DNA of 64,000 bases from an uncultured Psychroserpens sp. Lineage in GTDB: Bacteria; Bacteroidota; Bacteroidia; Flavobacteriales; Flavobacteriaceae. Position 1 is the stretch's first letter. Every line of letters starts with the position of its first letter. The notes beneath the pieces were generated by a model. The model was not told the DNA's origin. It saw nothing but the letters and a program-made list of their open reading frames with translations, and made no database searches. The translations under genes were made by a program, and so were the position numbers. Shown here in pieces: positions 1-9,697 of the stretch. Location: assembly GCF_947492715.1 (NCBI RefSeq), contig NZ_CANLNS010000008.1, positions 124,001 through 188,000 on the forward strand, given 5' to 3'.

Positions 1-806
1 CTGTAAACATCGAGGTCGGCATTATAAAATGTATTAGAGTTAGTAAAGCTATTGGTGCCATTAAAAGCATTATCACTTAAATTAAGAGGCGGATTTGATA
101 ATACATTATCATTAATTGATAAGGTCTCACCGAAATTTAAGTTATTATCTCCTTCCCAAGCCAAAAAACCAATTTTAGCGCCTTCATTATCAATAACGTT
201 AAGGTTGTCTATGGTAATTGTTTTTTCTTGATTGTTTCTATTAATAATTTCTAAACCTTGATATAAGTTAAGTTGATTTAGTGGAAGTGTGCTATCTTCA
301 TAGATGATATAAATACTCCAGCCTGCAAAATTGGTTCTATTATTGCAAAAGCCAGGTGTGTTGGTCAAGGTATCTGTTAAATCTAGGTCAGACAATTCGT
401 AAATAGTATTTCCTTCGGAAAGTATAATATCAGTAATTTCCGCATAAGAAGAAAAATAAGTAAGCGTATCTGTAAAAGGTTCGGAATAGTCTACTGTGTA
501 AGTGTCTTCAGCATCTATCGAAATTCCGTTAAGTATGACGTTGGTATCACCAGTTCCAGATCCAGCCCAGTATAAATACGCTGCAACAACAGTTCCAGAA
601 GAAGTTAAATTTAATGTAGCACTAGAAGACTCTAAAGGAAAACAAAAGCTGTCGTCTAAATTATTTTCAAACGGATTGAGTGTGTTACCAATAGCTGTAT
701 AATCATATCTGCCATTAAATTGTTGGAATAATTCAATGTCTTGCGCAAATGAGGGAATTGTAAAAACAAAGGCTATGATTACTGTTATGTATGTTCTAAA
801 CCTCAT
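1..806 (-). CDS. Secreted protein, N-terminal part (runs off left edge)
   Basis: An open frame starts at ATG 806 and reads without a stop to base 1, giving about 268 codons, so the C-terminus lies outside the window. Residues 1-21 form a signal peptide (basic start, hydrophobic core, ending SFA before QD). The mature part is acidic and Asn/Thr-rich, with a motif AAYLYWAGSGTGD near residue 75. That resembles the N-terminal beta domain of large Flavobacteriaceae adhesin-like T9SS cargo. It starts 39 bp after the preceding gene of the same strand, so it is probably the last gene of the T9SS cargo run. A type B sorting domain at its missing C-terminus is likely but unseen. Confidence 0.8.
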   Translation of the reverse strand, partial: MRFRTYITVIIAFVFTIPSFAQDIELFQQFNGRYDYTAIGNTLNPFENNLDDSFCFPLESSSATLNLTSSGTVVAAYLYWAGSGTGDTNVILNGISIDAEDTYTVDYSEPFTDTLTYFSSYAEITDIILSEGNTIYELSDLDLTDTLTNTPGFCNNRTNFAGWSIYIIYEDSTLPLNQLNLYQGLEIINRNNQEKTITIDNLNVIDNEGAKIGFLAWEGDNNLNFGETLSINDNVLSNPPLNLSDNAFNGTNSFTNSNTFYNADLDVY

Positions 807-845
807 TTGACATATATTATAAAAACCAATTTACACAAAATTTAG

Positions 846-3284
846 TTAGCGTTTTAGAGCAAAATGGCCTTTTAACGTTCTTCCATCTTGCAAATTAACC
901 ACAAACCAATAATCGCTTGCAGGCATATTAAAACCTTCAAAGGTCCCATCCCAACCAACACTTAAAGGGTCTAATTCTTTAAGTAACTTTCCAAAGCGAT
1001 CAAAGATGAGTATTTGTGAATTGGGTTGAAAGTCTGCCGAAATGCCTTTAACCTGCCAATGCTGATTATAGGTGTCACCATTAGGTGTAAAAAACTTAGG
1101 AAACCCAATAACAGAGACAATCTCTTCAACAATTCCACAATCGTTTTCAATATCGCGAACATAAACAGTATGGAATCCAAAACTCACATTCTCGAAGATA
1201 TTACTTTCTTGGTATGGTCCGTTAATATCATCAAGTGCATATTCATAAATACCGTCACCAGAAACAAAAACAGAAATGGAGTTGTTATTGGTTGCATCTG
1301 TCACTTCAATATTAGTAAACGTTGCAACGTCTGAAGGCGATACTGTAATGGTTCTATCTTTAAAACAGCCATCTGTAGAGGTAACTCTTACGGTGTACGT
1401 TCCTGGTTCATTCACCTCAATTTCAAATTCATCTTCTCCAGTAGACCAATCGTAATAATAGTTGTTAGGAGTATCGTCAATAAGACCTCCTGTTAAGGTA
1501 ATGGTCTCAGGGAAATTATTGAGACAGTAAAAGACTTCTTCTTGAATAACAATGTTTGGCAATTCGAAAACCGCGAGTTGAATGTCACTAATACCAAAAC
1601 AAGCATTCATATTCTCAACACGCGCATAAATGATTTGGCTACCTGGTATTGTATTGACAAAGTTATTACCTAGAGGATTGTCTTCAATTAATGCCTCTTC
1701 ATAGGTTTCATAAAAGGTCACATCTAAATCGGCAGGTAATCCAAACAGAATATCGTCTAAGGCATTAGACAAATTGAAGTTATAAAAGCCATCTTCAGTA
1801 CCATCATCATCACAAACTTCTAAAATGGCATTGTTAGAAGACGTAGAACTCGTCTCTAAAGTGAGCTCGGCAATATTGGTGCAGCCCGCAACTGTGTCTG
1901 TAACCAGAGCATAAATGGTTTGCGGATTGAAATAATTTTCAAAAGCATCGGCATTAAGTTCATCTTCGTTGTTTTCTAAATCGGCAAGCGATACATAGAA
2001 ATTGATGGTTCTATCGGTTGCACCACCAGTTATATCGTCAAAGGCTTCGTTAAGGTCAAAAATGGTAAAGCCTTCAGGAATCCCATCTTCATCACATTGA
2101 ATAAGCGTAGAGTCATTAGCTTCAGGAATAGGGTTAACCGTTAAATTTAGAGGAAAAACACCAATACAATCATTCGCAATTTCTTCTATTCTAACAAAAA
2201 CCTCCTGATTATCAGCCATAGTATTTTCGAACATTGCCGCAATCGGATTGGTGTCATTTTCGGCATCGTTCTCTGTTGCGTGAAATGTGACCGTAAAATT
2301 ATCAGGGTTTTGACCATTTAAAATTTCAGGAACGGTAGCTTCCAAATCAAACTCGGCTATCCCATTAGCAATGTCTCCATCACTATCATTATCGCAAATG
2401 CTTAAATCATTTGGCGGATTGGCATTTATGCTTCTTACATTAAGATCAAATTGAGTTGTGACAAAACATTGTGAAATTGTATTTTCGATTCTGGCGTAAA
2501 TAATCTCAGCACTATTTGTATTGGTATATGGACTTGCAATAGGGTTGTTACCGAGAATGGCATCACCTTCTGTGGTATGATACGTCACTACAGTATTGGT
2601 TTGTGCTCCAACAATAGCAGGAGTGTTTTCGTTTAAATTAAATGAAGCGATACCATCATCAAAAGGCGCTTCATTATCACACATATCAAAAGAAAGTGAG
2701 GCATCATTAGTTGGGACTTGTGGCTCTGGTGATACAGGGAATTGAGCAGTTCCAGTCCATTCTAAACTAAAAGGACTATTACCAACAGGTCTATCGATTA
2801 CTATATAATAGGTCTCTCCAGCTTGGACGGTAATCCAACTTACAAAACTATTTCCATCTGCTCCAGGACCTTCTGAAACGTCCGTCTCTGGATCACTCAT
2901 CCCAGTTAAATTATTACCTTGATTCGCAGCAGCCGGATTTGTGGTAGAACACCTAATGGCTTGACCAAGGTTTGCACAAGAATTTGTAGGGCCAAAAACA
3001 GAAAAATCGTAATCTTCATTGATGCTGGTGCTATTTGGTGTTAATACAAAACCTAAAGTTCCACCTTGTTCAAAAGTAAGTCTAAACCAGATAGTGTTGT
3101 TTTCTACCATACCACAGGCATTGGAGAATGTATCAACATTTCCAGTACCGCTCACATCTAAATCTACATTAGAATTTCCGCAGATTTGAATAGCATCTAC
3201 ACAATCATTTGGGGTTTGTGCATAGAATTGATTAACAAGTAAAGAGACAATGATTAATACTAATAATTTGGGGGTTCTGTTCAT
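846..3284 (-). CDS. T9SS type B sorting domain protein (812 aa)
   Basis: Predicted secreted, surface-attached or adhesin-like protein. Residues 1-22 are a signal peptide. Residues 24-180 form a Cys-containing N-terminal beta domain (starts NDCVDAIQICGNSN) common in Flavobacteriia cargo. Four modules of about 95 residues follow, each with a CDxDxDG-like acidic Cys motif and a closing IYARVEN...C pattern. Then come two Ig/PKD-like domains. The last 83 residues (FFTPNGDTYNQ ... GWDGTF ... GHFALKR) are the gliding-motility-associated type B C-terminal signal exported by the T9SS. The 3' half is nearly identical in DNA to the gene at 6128-9568. It starts 7 bp after the preceding gene. The ligand is unknown. 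Confidence 0.9.
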   Translation of the reverse strand: MNRTPKLLVLIIVSLLVNQFYAQTPNDCVDAIQICGNSNVDLDVSGTGNVDTFSNACGMVENNTIWFRLTFEQGGTLGFVLTPNSTSINEDYDFSVFGPTNSCANLGQAIRCSTTNPAAANQGNNLTGMSDPETDVSEGPGADGNSFVSWITVQAGETYYIVIDRPVGNSPFSLEWTGTAQFPVSPEPQVPTNDASLSFDMCDNEAPFDDGIASFNLNENTPAIVGAQTNTVVTYHTTEGDAILGNNPIASPYTNTNSAEIIYARIENTISQCFVTTQFDLNVRSINANPPNDLSICDNDSDGDIANGIAEFDLEATVPEILNGQNPDNFTVTFHATENDAENDTNPIAAMFENTMADNQEVFVRIEEIANDCIGVFPLNLTVNPIPEANDSTLIQCDEDGIPEGFTIFDLNEAFDDITGGATDRTINFYVSLADLENNEDELNADAFENYFNPQTIYALVTDTVAGCTNIAELTLETSSTSSNNAILEVCDDDGTEDGFYNFNLSNALDDILFGLPADLDVTFYETYEEALIEDNPLGNNFVNTIPGSQIIYARVENMNACFGISDIQLAVFELPNIVIQEEVFYCLNNFPETITLTGGLIDDTPNNYYYDWSTGEDEFEIEVNEPGTYTVRVTSTDGCFKDRTITVSPSDVATFTNIEVTDATNNNSISVFVSGDGIYEYALDDINGPYQESNIFENVSFGFHTVYVRDIENDCGIVEEIVSVIGFPKFFTPNGDTYNQHWQVKGISADFQPNSQILIFDRFGKLLKELDPLSVGWDGTFEGFNMPASDYWFVVNLQDGRTLKGHFALKR
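971..2106 (-). repeat. Direct repeat copy A (gene-conversion tract)
   Basis: This 1.1-kb stretch aligns with 6253-7388 at a constant offset of 5,282 bp with no indel. By hand count there are about two dozen mismatches, nearly half of them in one short patch near 1870-1900. Identity falls sharply on both sides (846-970 against 6128-6252, and beyond 2106), so the edges look like recombination breakpoints. It covers two Cys modules, both Ig/PKD-like domains and the start of the type B sorting domain. Confidence 0.9.
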
Positions 3285-3291
3285 ATAGGTT

Positions 3292-6114
3292 TTAGCGCTT
3301 TAAAGTGAAATGTCCTTTTAATACTCGACCATCTTCTAATGTAATGACATACCAATAATCATTTGTTGGCATATCGAAACCATTAAAAGTACCGTCCCAA
3401 CCTGAACTTAAAGGATCTAGTTCGATGAGAAGTTTACCGTAACGGTCAAAAATTAAAATTTGGGTATTGGGTTGAAAATCTGTTGAAATGCCTTTGACAT
3501 TCCAAAATATATTATGTGTATCTCCATTTGGTGTAAAGAATTTAGGAATCCCAATAACGGATACTAATTCTTCTACTGTTCCGCAGTCGTTTTTTGTATC
3601 TCTAACATAAACAGTATGAAATCCGAAAGCTACATTTTCAAACAGACTACTGTCTTGATAAGGTCCAATAGGGTTATCTAATGCATATTCATAAGTGCCT
3701 TCTCCTGTGACTTCGACAAGAATAGAGTTGTTGGATGTAGCGTCTGTAACGAGTATATCTGTAATCGTTGCAATGTTAGAAGGAAGAACATTAACTGTTC
3801 TATCAACAAAACAACCATTTGTATTACTAACTCTTACAGTGTAGGTTCCAGGTTCATTTACTTCAATTTCAGATGTAGTTGCACTAGTAGACCATTCATA
3901 ATAATAGTTGTTTGGTAAGTCGTCAATAACACCTCCAGTAAGCATAATAGTTTCGGGAGATGTATTAAGACAATAATACAATGTTTCGTTTGCCTCAACA
4001 TTTGGAAGTTCGTAAACGCTTAGCTGTAATTCGCTAATGCCATAACAAGCATTTTCGTTTTCAACTCTTGCATATACTGTTTGTGAATAAGGAGTCGTAT
4101 TAGAAAAACTAGTGTCTAGAGGAAAGCTCTCTACTAAAGCATTCTCATAGGTTGAATAATAGGTAACGGTTAATCCATCAGGCAAACCAGCCAAGATACT
4201 GTCGTTTGCATCGGTGAGATTAAACGTTGTTAATCCATCATTGTCTCCCATGTCGCAATCTTCCAAGGTGGCGTTATTAGCATTCGTGCTACTCACTTCT
4301 AAGGTGACTTCGGAAATATTAATACAACCATTTTCGGTATTTTTTACAACCGCATAGATAATTTGCGGATTTGAAGTATTCGTATAGTTTACGGGAATTG
4401 GAGCGACTTCGTTTTCTGCATTAGCGAACGTTTCATAAAATCGAACTTGAACGCCTTGAGCATCATTAGAGACGTCCTGAATAATTTCACTTAAATTAAA
4501 TGTAGTGATATTATCAGTGTCATCGTCACATTGAAATATAGTCGCATCATTGGCAACGGGAATATCCTCTGTAGATAGTAAAACTGTTGCACTCCCTTCA
4601 ATTGGGCAACCACCATCATTTGGTTCAATAAACACTTCATAAAAGCCTGGACTATTAACCTCTAAAATAAAACCGGTTTCATCATTTAATACAACACTAT
4701 CTTTAAGCCAAGTATAAGTTGCACCATCAATATTATTGGCGGTTAAGTTTTTGCTCTGTCCGCCACATAAAAAGACTTCACATTTACTTAATCCGTTGTT
4801 TACAATATCGATTCGTCTATTAAACCATTGTCTATTAATTTGAGGTAAAGTGGTTCGTACTGTATTTTGAAGATCCTCGTTGATGTCAATTAAAAAACTA
4901 AATTCAATATAGTTTATGTTGTCTAAATTATTAACATCCGGATTACTAACGACACTCATGTAACGCAAGTAATCTTCATTATCACTATCAAAGGTTAGAT
5001 TGGTTCTGTAAATTTTATTGTCGTTACCAAGCTGTAAGGCATCTGCTGTGGCTATACCTTGTTCTTCCAGTATTTCCATAGAATCAGCAATGTTATCTGC
5101 ATTTAAATCCCATCTTAAAAACCGCTTCGGAACATCAAAATCTATCGAATTTCCTTCTGAAGTAATTGCATAAAGCCAATCGCTCAAAGCAGAAAACTCT
5201 AGAGTGACCGGATAATCATTACCATTTTGACCAAAAAAGACATCCTTGCGATTGTCAATCATCCCTGTATTATTATCAAAATCATAGAGATGGATACTTC
5301 CTGGATCTGCAAATTGCGTATCAGAAATAAACGCACCATGCGCAATGGCTATTTTTGTTCCATCGGGAGATGACTTAAGTTGCCCATGTCCATGATAATA
5401 GGGCTCTCCAGTTGAATTAAAAACCCCTATTTCTTGTAAAGGCGCAACCGTAGAAATTATCGGATTTGGATTAACACCATTCTCGTCCATTTTAAAAGCG
5501 TAGAAATTTGATAAGAAATGTGTAATAATCCAATACGAGTTGCAGTCGGAGCCTCTAACAGCCGTTAACATCCAACTTGTTTTTACAATGGCTTCATTAG
5601 TTGACAATGGGTTATAGGTAATCAACTCTATATTTTTTTGCGACGGAATAACATCGCCCAAGCCATTGTCTAATGACATGTCGATTTCAGAATAATTTAA
5701 ACCGCTATTTTCACCATCATCAAAAAGATTGTTTGGGCCTTTAAAATCTATTGTAAAAATAAAGTATCTACCAGGATTATTAGGTTTTGGTAAGATTATA
5801 GAGTTTTTAAATCCTTTTAAATCGGTGCCATTAAGTAAGCTGGCATTAGGAAATTGTGTGTGATTTTTATTCCAGATGGTTCTACTATCTGAATAAAATA
5901 ATAGATTGCCATATTTATCTGAAATCGCCGATGGAAAATGTTCAAAGCCAGTTTCATCACTTATGACCATTCCGTTGGTATCTGTTACTACATTATTGTC
6001 GCAAAAATTGAAATTAACACCAGCATTTTGATTAAAAAACCAATACGACCCTTCACTTTGGCTAAAACTAACAAAGCCAATTAAGAGGATAATATATTGG
6101 ATTTTATATTTCAT
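3292..6114 (-). CDS. T9SS type B sorting domain protein with WD40-like N-terminus (940 aa)
   Basis: Secreted protein, cleaved after about residue 18 (FVSFS before QSEG). Residues 20-430 resemble the beta-propeller-like N-terminal region of many Flavobacteriaceae surface proteins: a SYWFFNQNAGVNF start and repeated short GNLLFYSD and SPDGTKIAIAH motifs. An Ig-like segment (TYTWLKDSVVLN) follows, then two CD-acidic modules of about 95 residues, two Ig/PKD-like domains and a type B C-terminal sorting signal (FFTPNGDTHN ... GHFTLKR). It has the same order as the 1146-aa neighbour but two fewer modules, and its C-terminal half is clearly diverged rather than near-identical. It starts 13 bp downstream of that neighbour, so co-transcription is likely. 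Confidence 0.9.
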   Translation of the reverse strand: MKYKIQYIILLIGFVSFSQSEGSYWFFNQNAGVNFNFCDNNVVTDTNGMVISDETGFEHFPSAISDKYGNLLFYSDSRTIWNKNHTQFPNASLLNGTDLKGFKNSIILPKPNNPGRYFIFTIDFKGPNNLFDDGENSGLNYSEIDMSLDNGLGDVIPSQKNIELITYNPLSTNEAIVKTSWMLTAVRGSDCNSYWIITHFLSNFYAFKMDENGVNPNPIISTVAPLQEIGVFNSTGEPYYHGHGQLKSSPDGTKIAIAHGAFISDTQFADPGSIHLYDFDNNTGMIDNRKDVFFGQNGNDYPVTLEFSALSDWLYAITSEGNSIDFDVPKRFLRWDLNADNIADSMEILEEQGIATADALQLGNDNKIYRTNLTFDSDNEDYLRYMSVVSNPDVNNLDNINYIEFSFLIDINEDLQNTVRTTLPQINRQWFNRRIDIVNNGLSKCEVFLCGGQSKNLTANNIDGATYTWLKDSVVLNDETGFILEVNSPGFYEVFIEPNDGGCPIEGSATVLLSTEDIPVANDATIFQCDDDTDNITTFNLSEIIQDVSNDAQGVQVRFYETFANAENEVAPIPVNYTNTSNPQIIYAVVKNTENGCINISEVTLEVSSTNANNATLEDCDMGDNDGLTTFNLTDANDSILAGLPDGLTVTYYSTYENALVESFPLDTSFSNTTPYSQTVYARVENENACYGISELQLSVYELPNVEANETLYYCLNTSPETIMLTGGVIDDLPNNYYYEWSTSATTSEIEVNEPGTYTVRVSNTNGCFVDRTVNVLPSNIATITDILVTDATSNNSILVEVTGEGTYEYALDNPIGPYQDSSLFENVAFGFHTVYVRDTKNDCGTVEELVSVIGIPKFFTPNGDTHNIFWNVKGISTDFQPNTQILIFDRYGKLLIELDPLSSGWDGTFNGFDMPTNDYWYVITLEDGRVLKGHFTLKR

Positions 6115-6127
6115 ATTTTTTTAAATG

Positions 6128-9100
6128 TTACCGTTTTAAGGCGAAATGACTTTTAAATATACGACCATCTTCTAGGGTTACTACAAACCAATAATCGCTA
6201 GACGGCATATTAAAACCATTAAAAGTTCCGTCCCATCCAGGACCAAGCGGATCTAATTCTTTAAGTAACTTTCCAAAGCGATCAAAGATGAGTATTTGTG
6301 AATTGGGTTGAAAATCTGCCGAAATGCCTTTAACCTGCCAATGCTGATTATAGGTGTCACCATTAGGTGTAAAAAACTTAGGGAATCCAATAACAGAGAC
6401 AATCTCTTCAACAATTCCACAATCGTTTTCAATATCGCGAACATAAACAGTATGGAATCCAAAACTCACATTCTCGAAGATATTACTTTCTTGGTATGGC
6501 CCATTAATATCGTCAAGTGCATATTCATAAATGCCGTCACCAGAAACAAAAACAGAAATGGAGTTGTTATTGGTTGCATCTGTCACTTCAATATTAGTAA
6601 ACGTTGCAACGTCTGAAGGCGATACTGTAATGGTTCTATCTTTAAAACAGCCATCTGTAGAGGTAACTCTTACGGTATACGTTCCTGGTTCATTCACCTC
6701 AATTTCAAATTCATCTTCTCCAGTAGACCAGTCGTAATAATAGTTGTTAGGAGTATCGTCAATAAGACCTCCTGTTAAGGTAATGGTCTCAGGGAAATTA
6801 TTGAGACAGTAAAAGACTTCTTCTTGAATAACAATGTTTGGCAATTCGAAAACCGTGAGTTGAATGTCACTAATACCAAAACAAGCATTCATATTCTCAA
6901 CACGCGCATAAATGATTTGGCTACCTGGTATTGTATTGACAAAGTTATTACCTAGAGGATTGTCTTCAATTAATGCCTCTTCATAGGTTTCATAAAAGGT
7001 CACATCTAAATCGGCAGGTAATCCAAACAGAATATCGTCTAAAGCATTAGACAAATTGAAGTTATAAAAGCCATCTTCAGTACCATCATCATCACAAACT
7101 TCTAAAATGGCATTGTTAGAAGACGTAGAACTCGTCTCTAAAGTGAGCTCTGCAATATTAATACAGCCTGTTGTTGTATCTGTAACCAGAGCATAAATGG
7201 TTTGCGGATTGAAATAATTTTCAAAAGCATCGGCATTAAGTTCATCTTCGTTGTTTTCTAAATCGGCAAGCGATACATAGAAATTGATGGTTCTATTTGT
7301 TGCACCACCAGTTATATCGTCAAAGGCTTCGTTAAGGTCAAAAATGGTAAAGCCTTCAGGAATCCCATCTTCATCACACTGAATAAGTGTTGTGTCAATA
7401 GCATCAGGCGAATTGTTCACGGTAAGAATAAACGAATCTGTGCTATAACAATCTGGATTAGCATTATTTTCGATACGCACAAAAACCTCTTCTAGATTAG
7501 GCGTTGTATTGGTATAAACATTTGGAAACGCGCTAGTATTGTTGTCGGCATCTTCCTGCGTTGGATGATACGAAATGGTATAAAGTGCCTCATCTTGCGG
7601 ACCTAAAATACCTGCATTTAAATCTTGTAAATCGGTATTCGTAAATCCGTCCATATTGTTCCCATTAAAGTCGTTGTCACAAACTGTGATATCATCTAAT
7701 GTGAGAATCACAGGGCTTATAAATACGCTTAAGCTAAATGAAGTCGTGGCAAAACAATTTTGATTATCGTTGTTGTCTACACGTGCATAGATGATTTGAG
7801 GGGTTTCGGTATTTTCAAAGGCGCCAATAATTTCATTTTCGTTAGTATCTGCATCTTCCTGTGAGGTATAATAATGTACGGTATATTGATTAGGATCTTG
7901 CATGCCTAAAATATCAGTGTCTTGAACAGTAAGGTTAAAAGTGGATGTTTCAGACGCATCACAAACAACAATATCTTGAGGTTGCGTGGCAGTAGGAATA
8001 TCAAAAACGCCAACAACGGCTTCGCCTTCAATAGGACATTCTCCGTTATTTGGTTCGATAAAAACTTCATAAAAACCTGGGCTATCAATTAAAAGCTCAA
8101 AAGTACTCTCTGGTACAATGACATCATCTTTCATCCAAGTATATGTCGCACCAGGCACATTTTCTGCAATTAATGTGTAGCTATCTCCTGTACATAATTT
8201 TAACTCAGTAGTGCTAATACCATTTTGTATGATATCAATTTGCGAATTAAATAAGGATTGGATAAAAGGAGGAAGGCCAATGCGGCTTGCGTTTTGAAAC
8301 CCACCATTAACATCTAATAAAATGCCCGTTTCATCATAGTTCGTTGCAGCTCCAGTGGCTTCAGGATTGTTGATAATACCGATATAATCGCCAGAAGAAT
8401 TAAAATTTGCAAAGCTAATCTGTGCTCGATATATACGTTTGTCCAGTCCTAATTGTAAAGCACCAGCACTTAATGAAAACGAATTGTGAATTAAATTAAT
8501 TGAATTGGGGATATCAGCACTTTCTAAATCCCATTGATAAATACTACTTGCTCCATTACCTTGTTCGCCTGCACCAACTGTAGCATATACTTTTCTGTTT
8601 TCTGAAGAGAATTCAACGCCATAAGGGCTGTCACCATTTTCTGGACCATATAATTCAATAGAGTTTGAAACGATACCTGTATCATTATCAAAATCAAATA
8701 AATAAACACCTCCAGGAGCATTACCTGCTGTTATGGTAGCAAAGCCAAAATGAGCAACGGCCAGTTTCGTGCCGTCAGGAGATGCCTTAATATAACCCAG
8801 TGAATTTCTGCGATAACCAGATATGGGAACTGAAGGGCCAACAGTTGAAATAACTGGCGTGGTATCTACGCCATTTATGTCTACTTTAAAGGCATAAAAT
8901 TTATCTGTAAAATGAGTAATTACCCAAAATGAAGAGCAGTCATCTGCTTTTACGGCAGTGATTTTTTCTGAACATTTATAGGCAACTTCTTGAGGGTTAG
9001 TAACGTCATAAGTTATTAGAGGTACATTTTTTTCGGTATCTACCACATCGCCTAGACCTCCATTTAGTGTGATGTCAACTAATGAATAATTGAATCCATT

Positions 9101-9568
9101 ATTAAATCCGTCATCGGCATTAGGGACCGAACCACCACTGTCGTAATTACCAGTAAACTGATTAGGGCTCACACTTGCATTATCATGATGAGGTTCATCA
9201 ACTGTGAAAATGTAATATTGAGTTGGATCTTGAGGTTTAGGAACGATTAGGCCAGACGAGGTGCTAGACGGGTCTCCTAAAAGACCAGTGCCTCCAAAGT
9301 AATCACCATTTGGCATTATTTCATGATTTTGATTCCAAACCGTTTGGCCATCAGTATAAAATAATAAGTTTCCGTTAGGGTCAGAAATCGAAGTACACCC
9401 TTCAAGCGTATTAATTTGACCGTCAGTAATGGCACTAACTGAACCAGTTCCTGCATCAAATTGGAGGCCGGCGTTTCTGCCAAAATACCAATACGATGCT
9501 TCTTGTTGAGCAAATGTGAGGGCAACAGAAAGTAGCGTTATAAGGATTAAAACGGATCTCTTTTTCAT
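6128..9568 (-). CDS. T9SS type B sorting domain protein with WD40-like N-terminus (1146 aa)
   Basis: First gene of the cargo run in transcription order. A signal peptide ends near residue 20 (LTFA before QQEA). Residues 22-440 are a propeller-like N-terminal region (SYWYFGRNAGLQF; YIKASPDGTKLAVAHFG). An Ig-like segment (ATYTWMKDDVIVP) follows, then four acidic Cys modules of about 95 residues, two Ig/PKD-like domains and a type B sorting signal ending SHFALKR. Its 3' third is almost identical to the 812-aa paralogue at 846-3284, while the paralogue lying between them is not. It is probably a cell-surface protein exported and attached by the T9SS. No enzymatic motif was recognised. Confidence 0.9.
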   Translation of the reverse strand: MKKRSVLILITLLSVALTFAQQEASYWYFGRNAGLQFDAGTGSVSAITDGQINTLEGCTSISDPNGNLLFYTDGQTVWNQNHEIMPNGDYFGGTGLLGDPSSTSSGLIVPKPQDPTQYYIFTVDEPHHDNASVSPNQFTGNYDSGGSVPNADDGFNNGFNYSLVDITLNGGLGDVVDTEKNVPLITYDVTNPQEVAYKCSEKITAVKADDCSSFWVITHFTDKFYAFKVDINGVDTTPVISTVGPSVPISGYRRNSLGYIKASPDGTKLAVAHFGFATITAGNAPGGVYLFDFDNDTGIVSNSIELYGPENGDSPYGVEFSSENRKVYATVGAGEQGNGASSIYQWDLESADIPNSINLIHNSFSLSAGALQLGLDKRIYRAQISFANFNSSGDYIGIINNPEATGAATNYDETGILLDVNGGFQNASRIGLPPFIQSLFNSQIDIIQNGISTTELKLCTGDSYTLIAENVPGATYTWMKDDVIVPESTFELLIDSPGFYEVFIEPNNGECPIEGEAVVGVFDIPTATQPQDIVVCDASETSTFNLTVQDTDILGMQDPNQYTVHYYTSQEDADTNENEIIGAFENTETPQIIYARVDNNDNQNCFATTSFSLSVFISPVILTLDDITVCDNDFNGNNMDGFTNTDLQDLNAGILGPQDEALYTISYHPTQEDADNNTSAFPNVYTNTTPNLEEVFVRIENNANPDCYSTDSFILTVNNSPDAIDTTLIQCDEDGIPEGFTIFDLNEAFDDITGGATNRTINFYVSLADLENNEDELNADAFENYFNPQTIYALVTDTTTGCINIAELTLETSSTSSNNAILEVCDDDGTEDGFYNFNLSNALDDILFGLPADLDVTFYETYEEALIEDNPLGNNFVNTIPGSQIIYARVENMNACFGISDIQLTVFELPNIVIQEEVFYCLNNFPETITLTGGLIDDTPNNYYYDWSTGEDEFEIEVNEPGTYTVRVTSTDGCFKDRTITVSPSDVATFTNIEVTDATNNNSISVFVSGDGIYEYALDDINGPYQESNIFENVSFGFHTVYVRDIENDCGIVEEIVSVIGFPKFFTPNGDTYNQHWQVKGISADFQPNSQILIFDRFGKLLKELDPLGPGWDGTFNGFNMPSSDYWFVVTLEDGRIFKSHFALKR
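6253..7388 (-). repeat. Direct repeat copy B (gene-conversion tract)
   Basis: Partner of 971-2106, in the same orientation with no indel. The copies flank the diverged middle paralogue. Even chance open frames on the opposite strand are conserved between the copies, as expected when the DNA itself has been copied recently. Confidence 0.9.
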
Positions 9569-9697
9569 GTAATATTTGCAATTAGCCTAGAAGTGTCAGT
9601 TATTAAACAGTTTCGGCGTTGGAAGTCCTACTTTTTTCTTCGGAAAATTAACAACATTAAAACATGCAAACAATAGACACCTAAGCCAATAAAGATA

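Noticed and set aside
502-702. A plus-strand open frame of 66 codons near the left edge
   Set aside because: It is antisense to a clear minus-strand secreted protein that starts at 806 with a signal peptide and is open to the window edge.
971-1334. Open frames (69 and 102 codons) that look conserved between 971-1334 and 6253-6616
   Set aside because: Their conservation follows from the near-identical DNA repeat. They are out of frame with the real genes and have no coding features.
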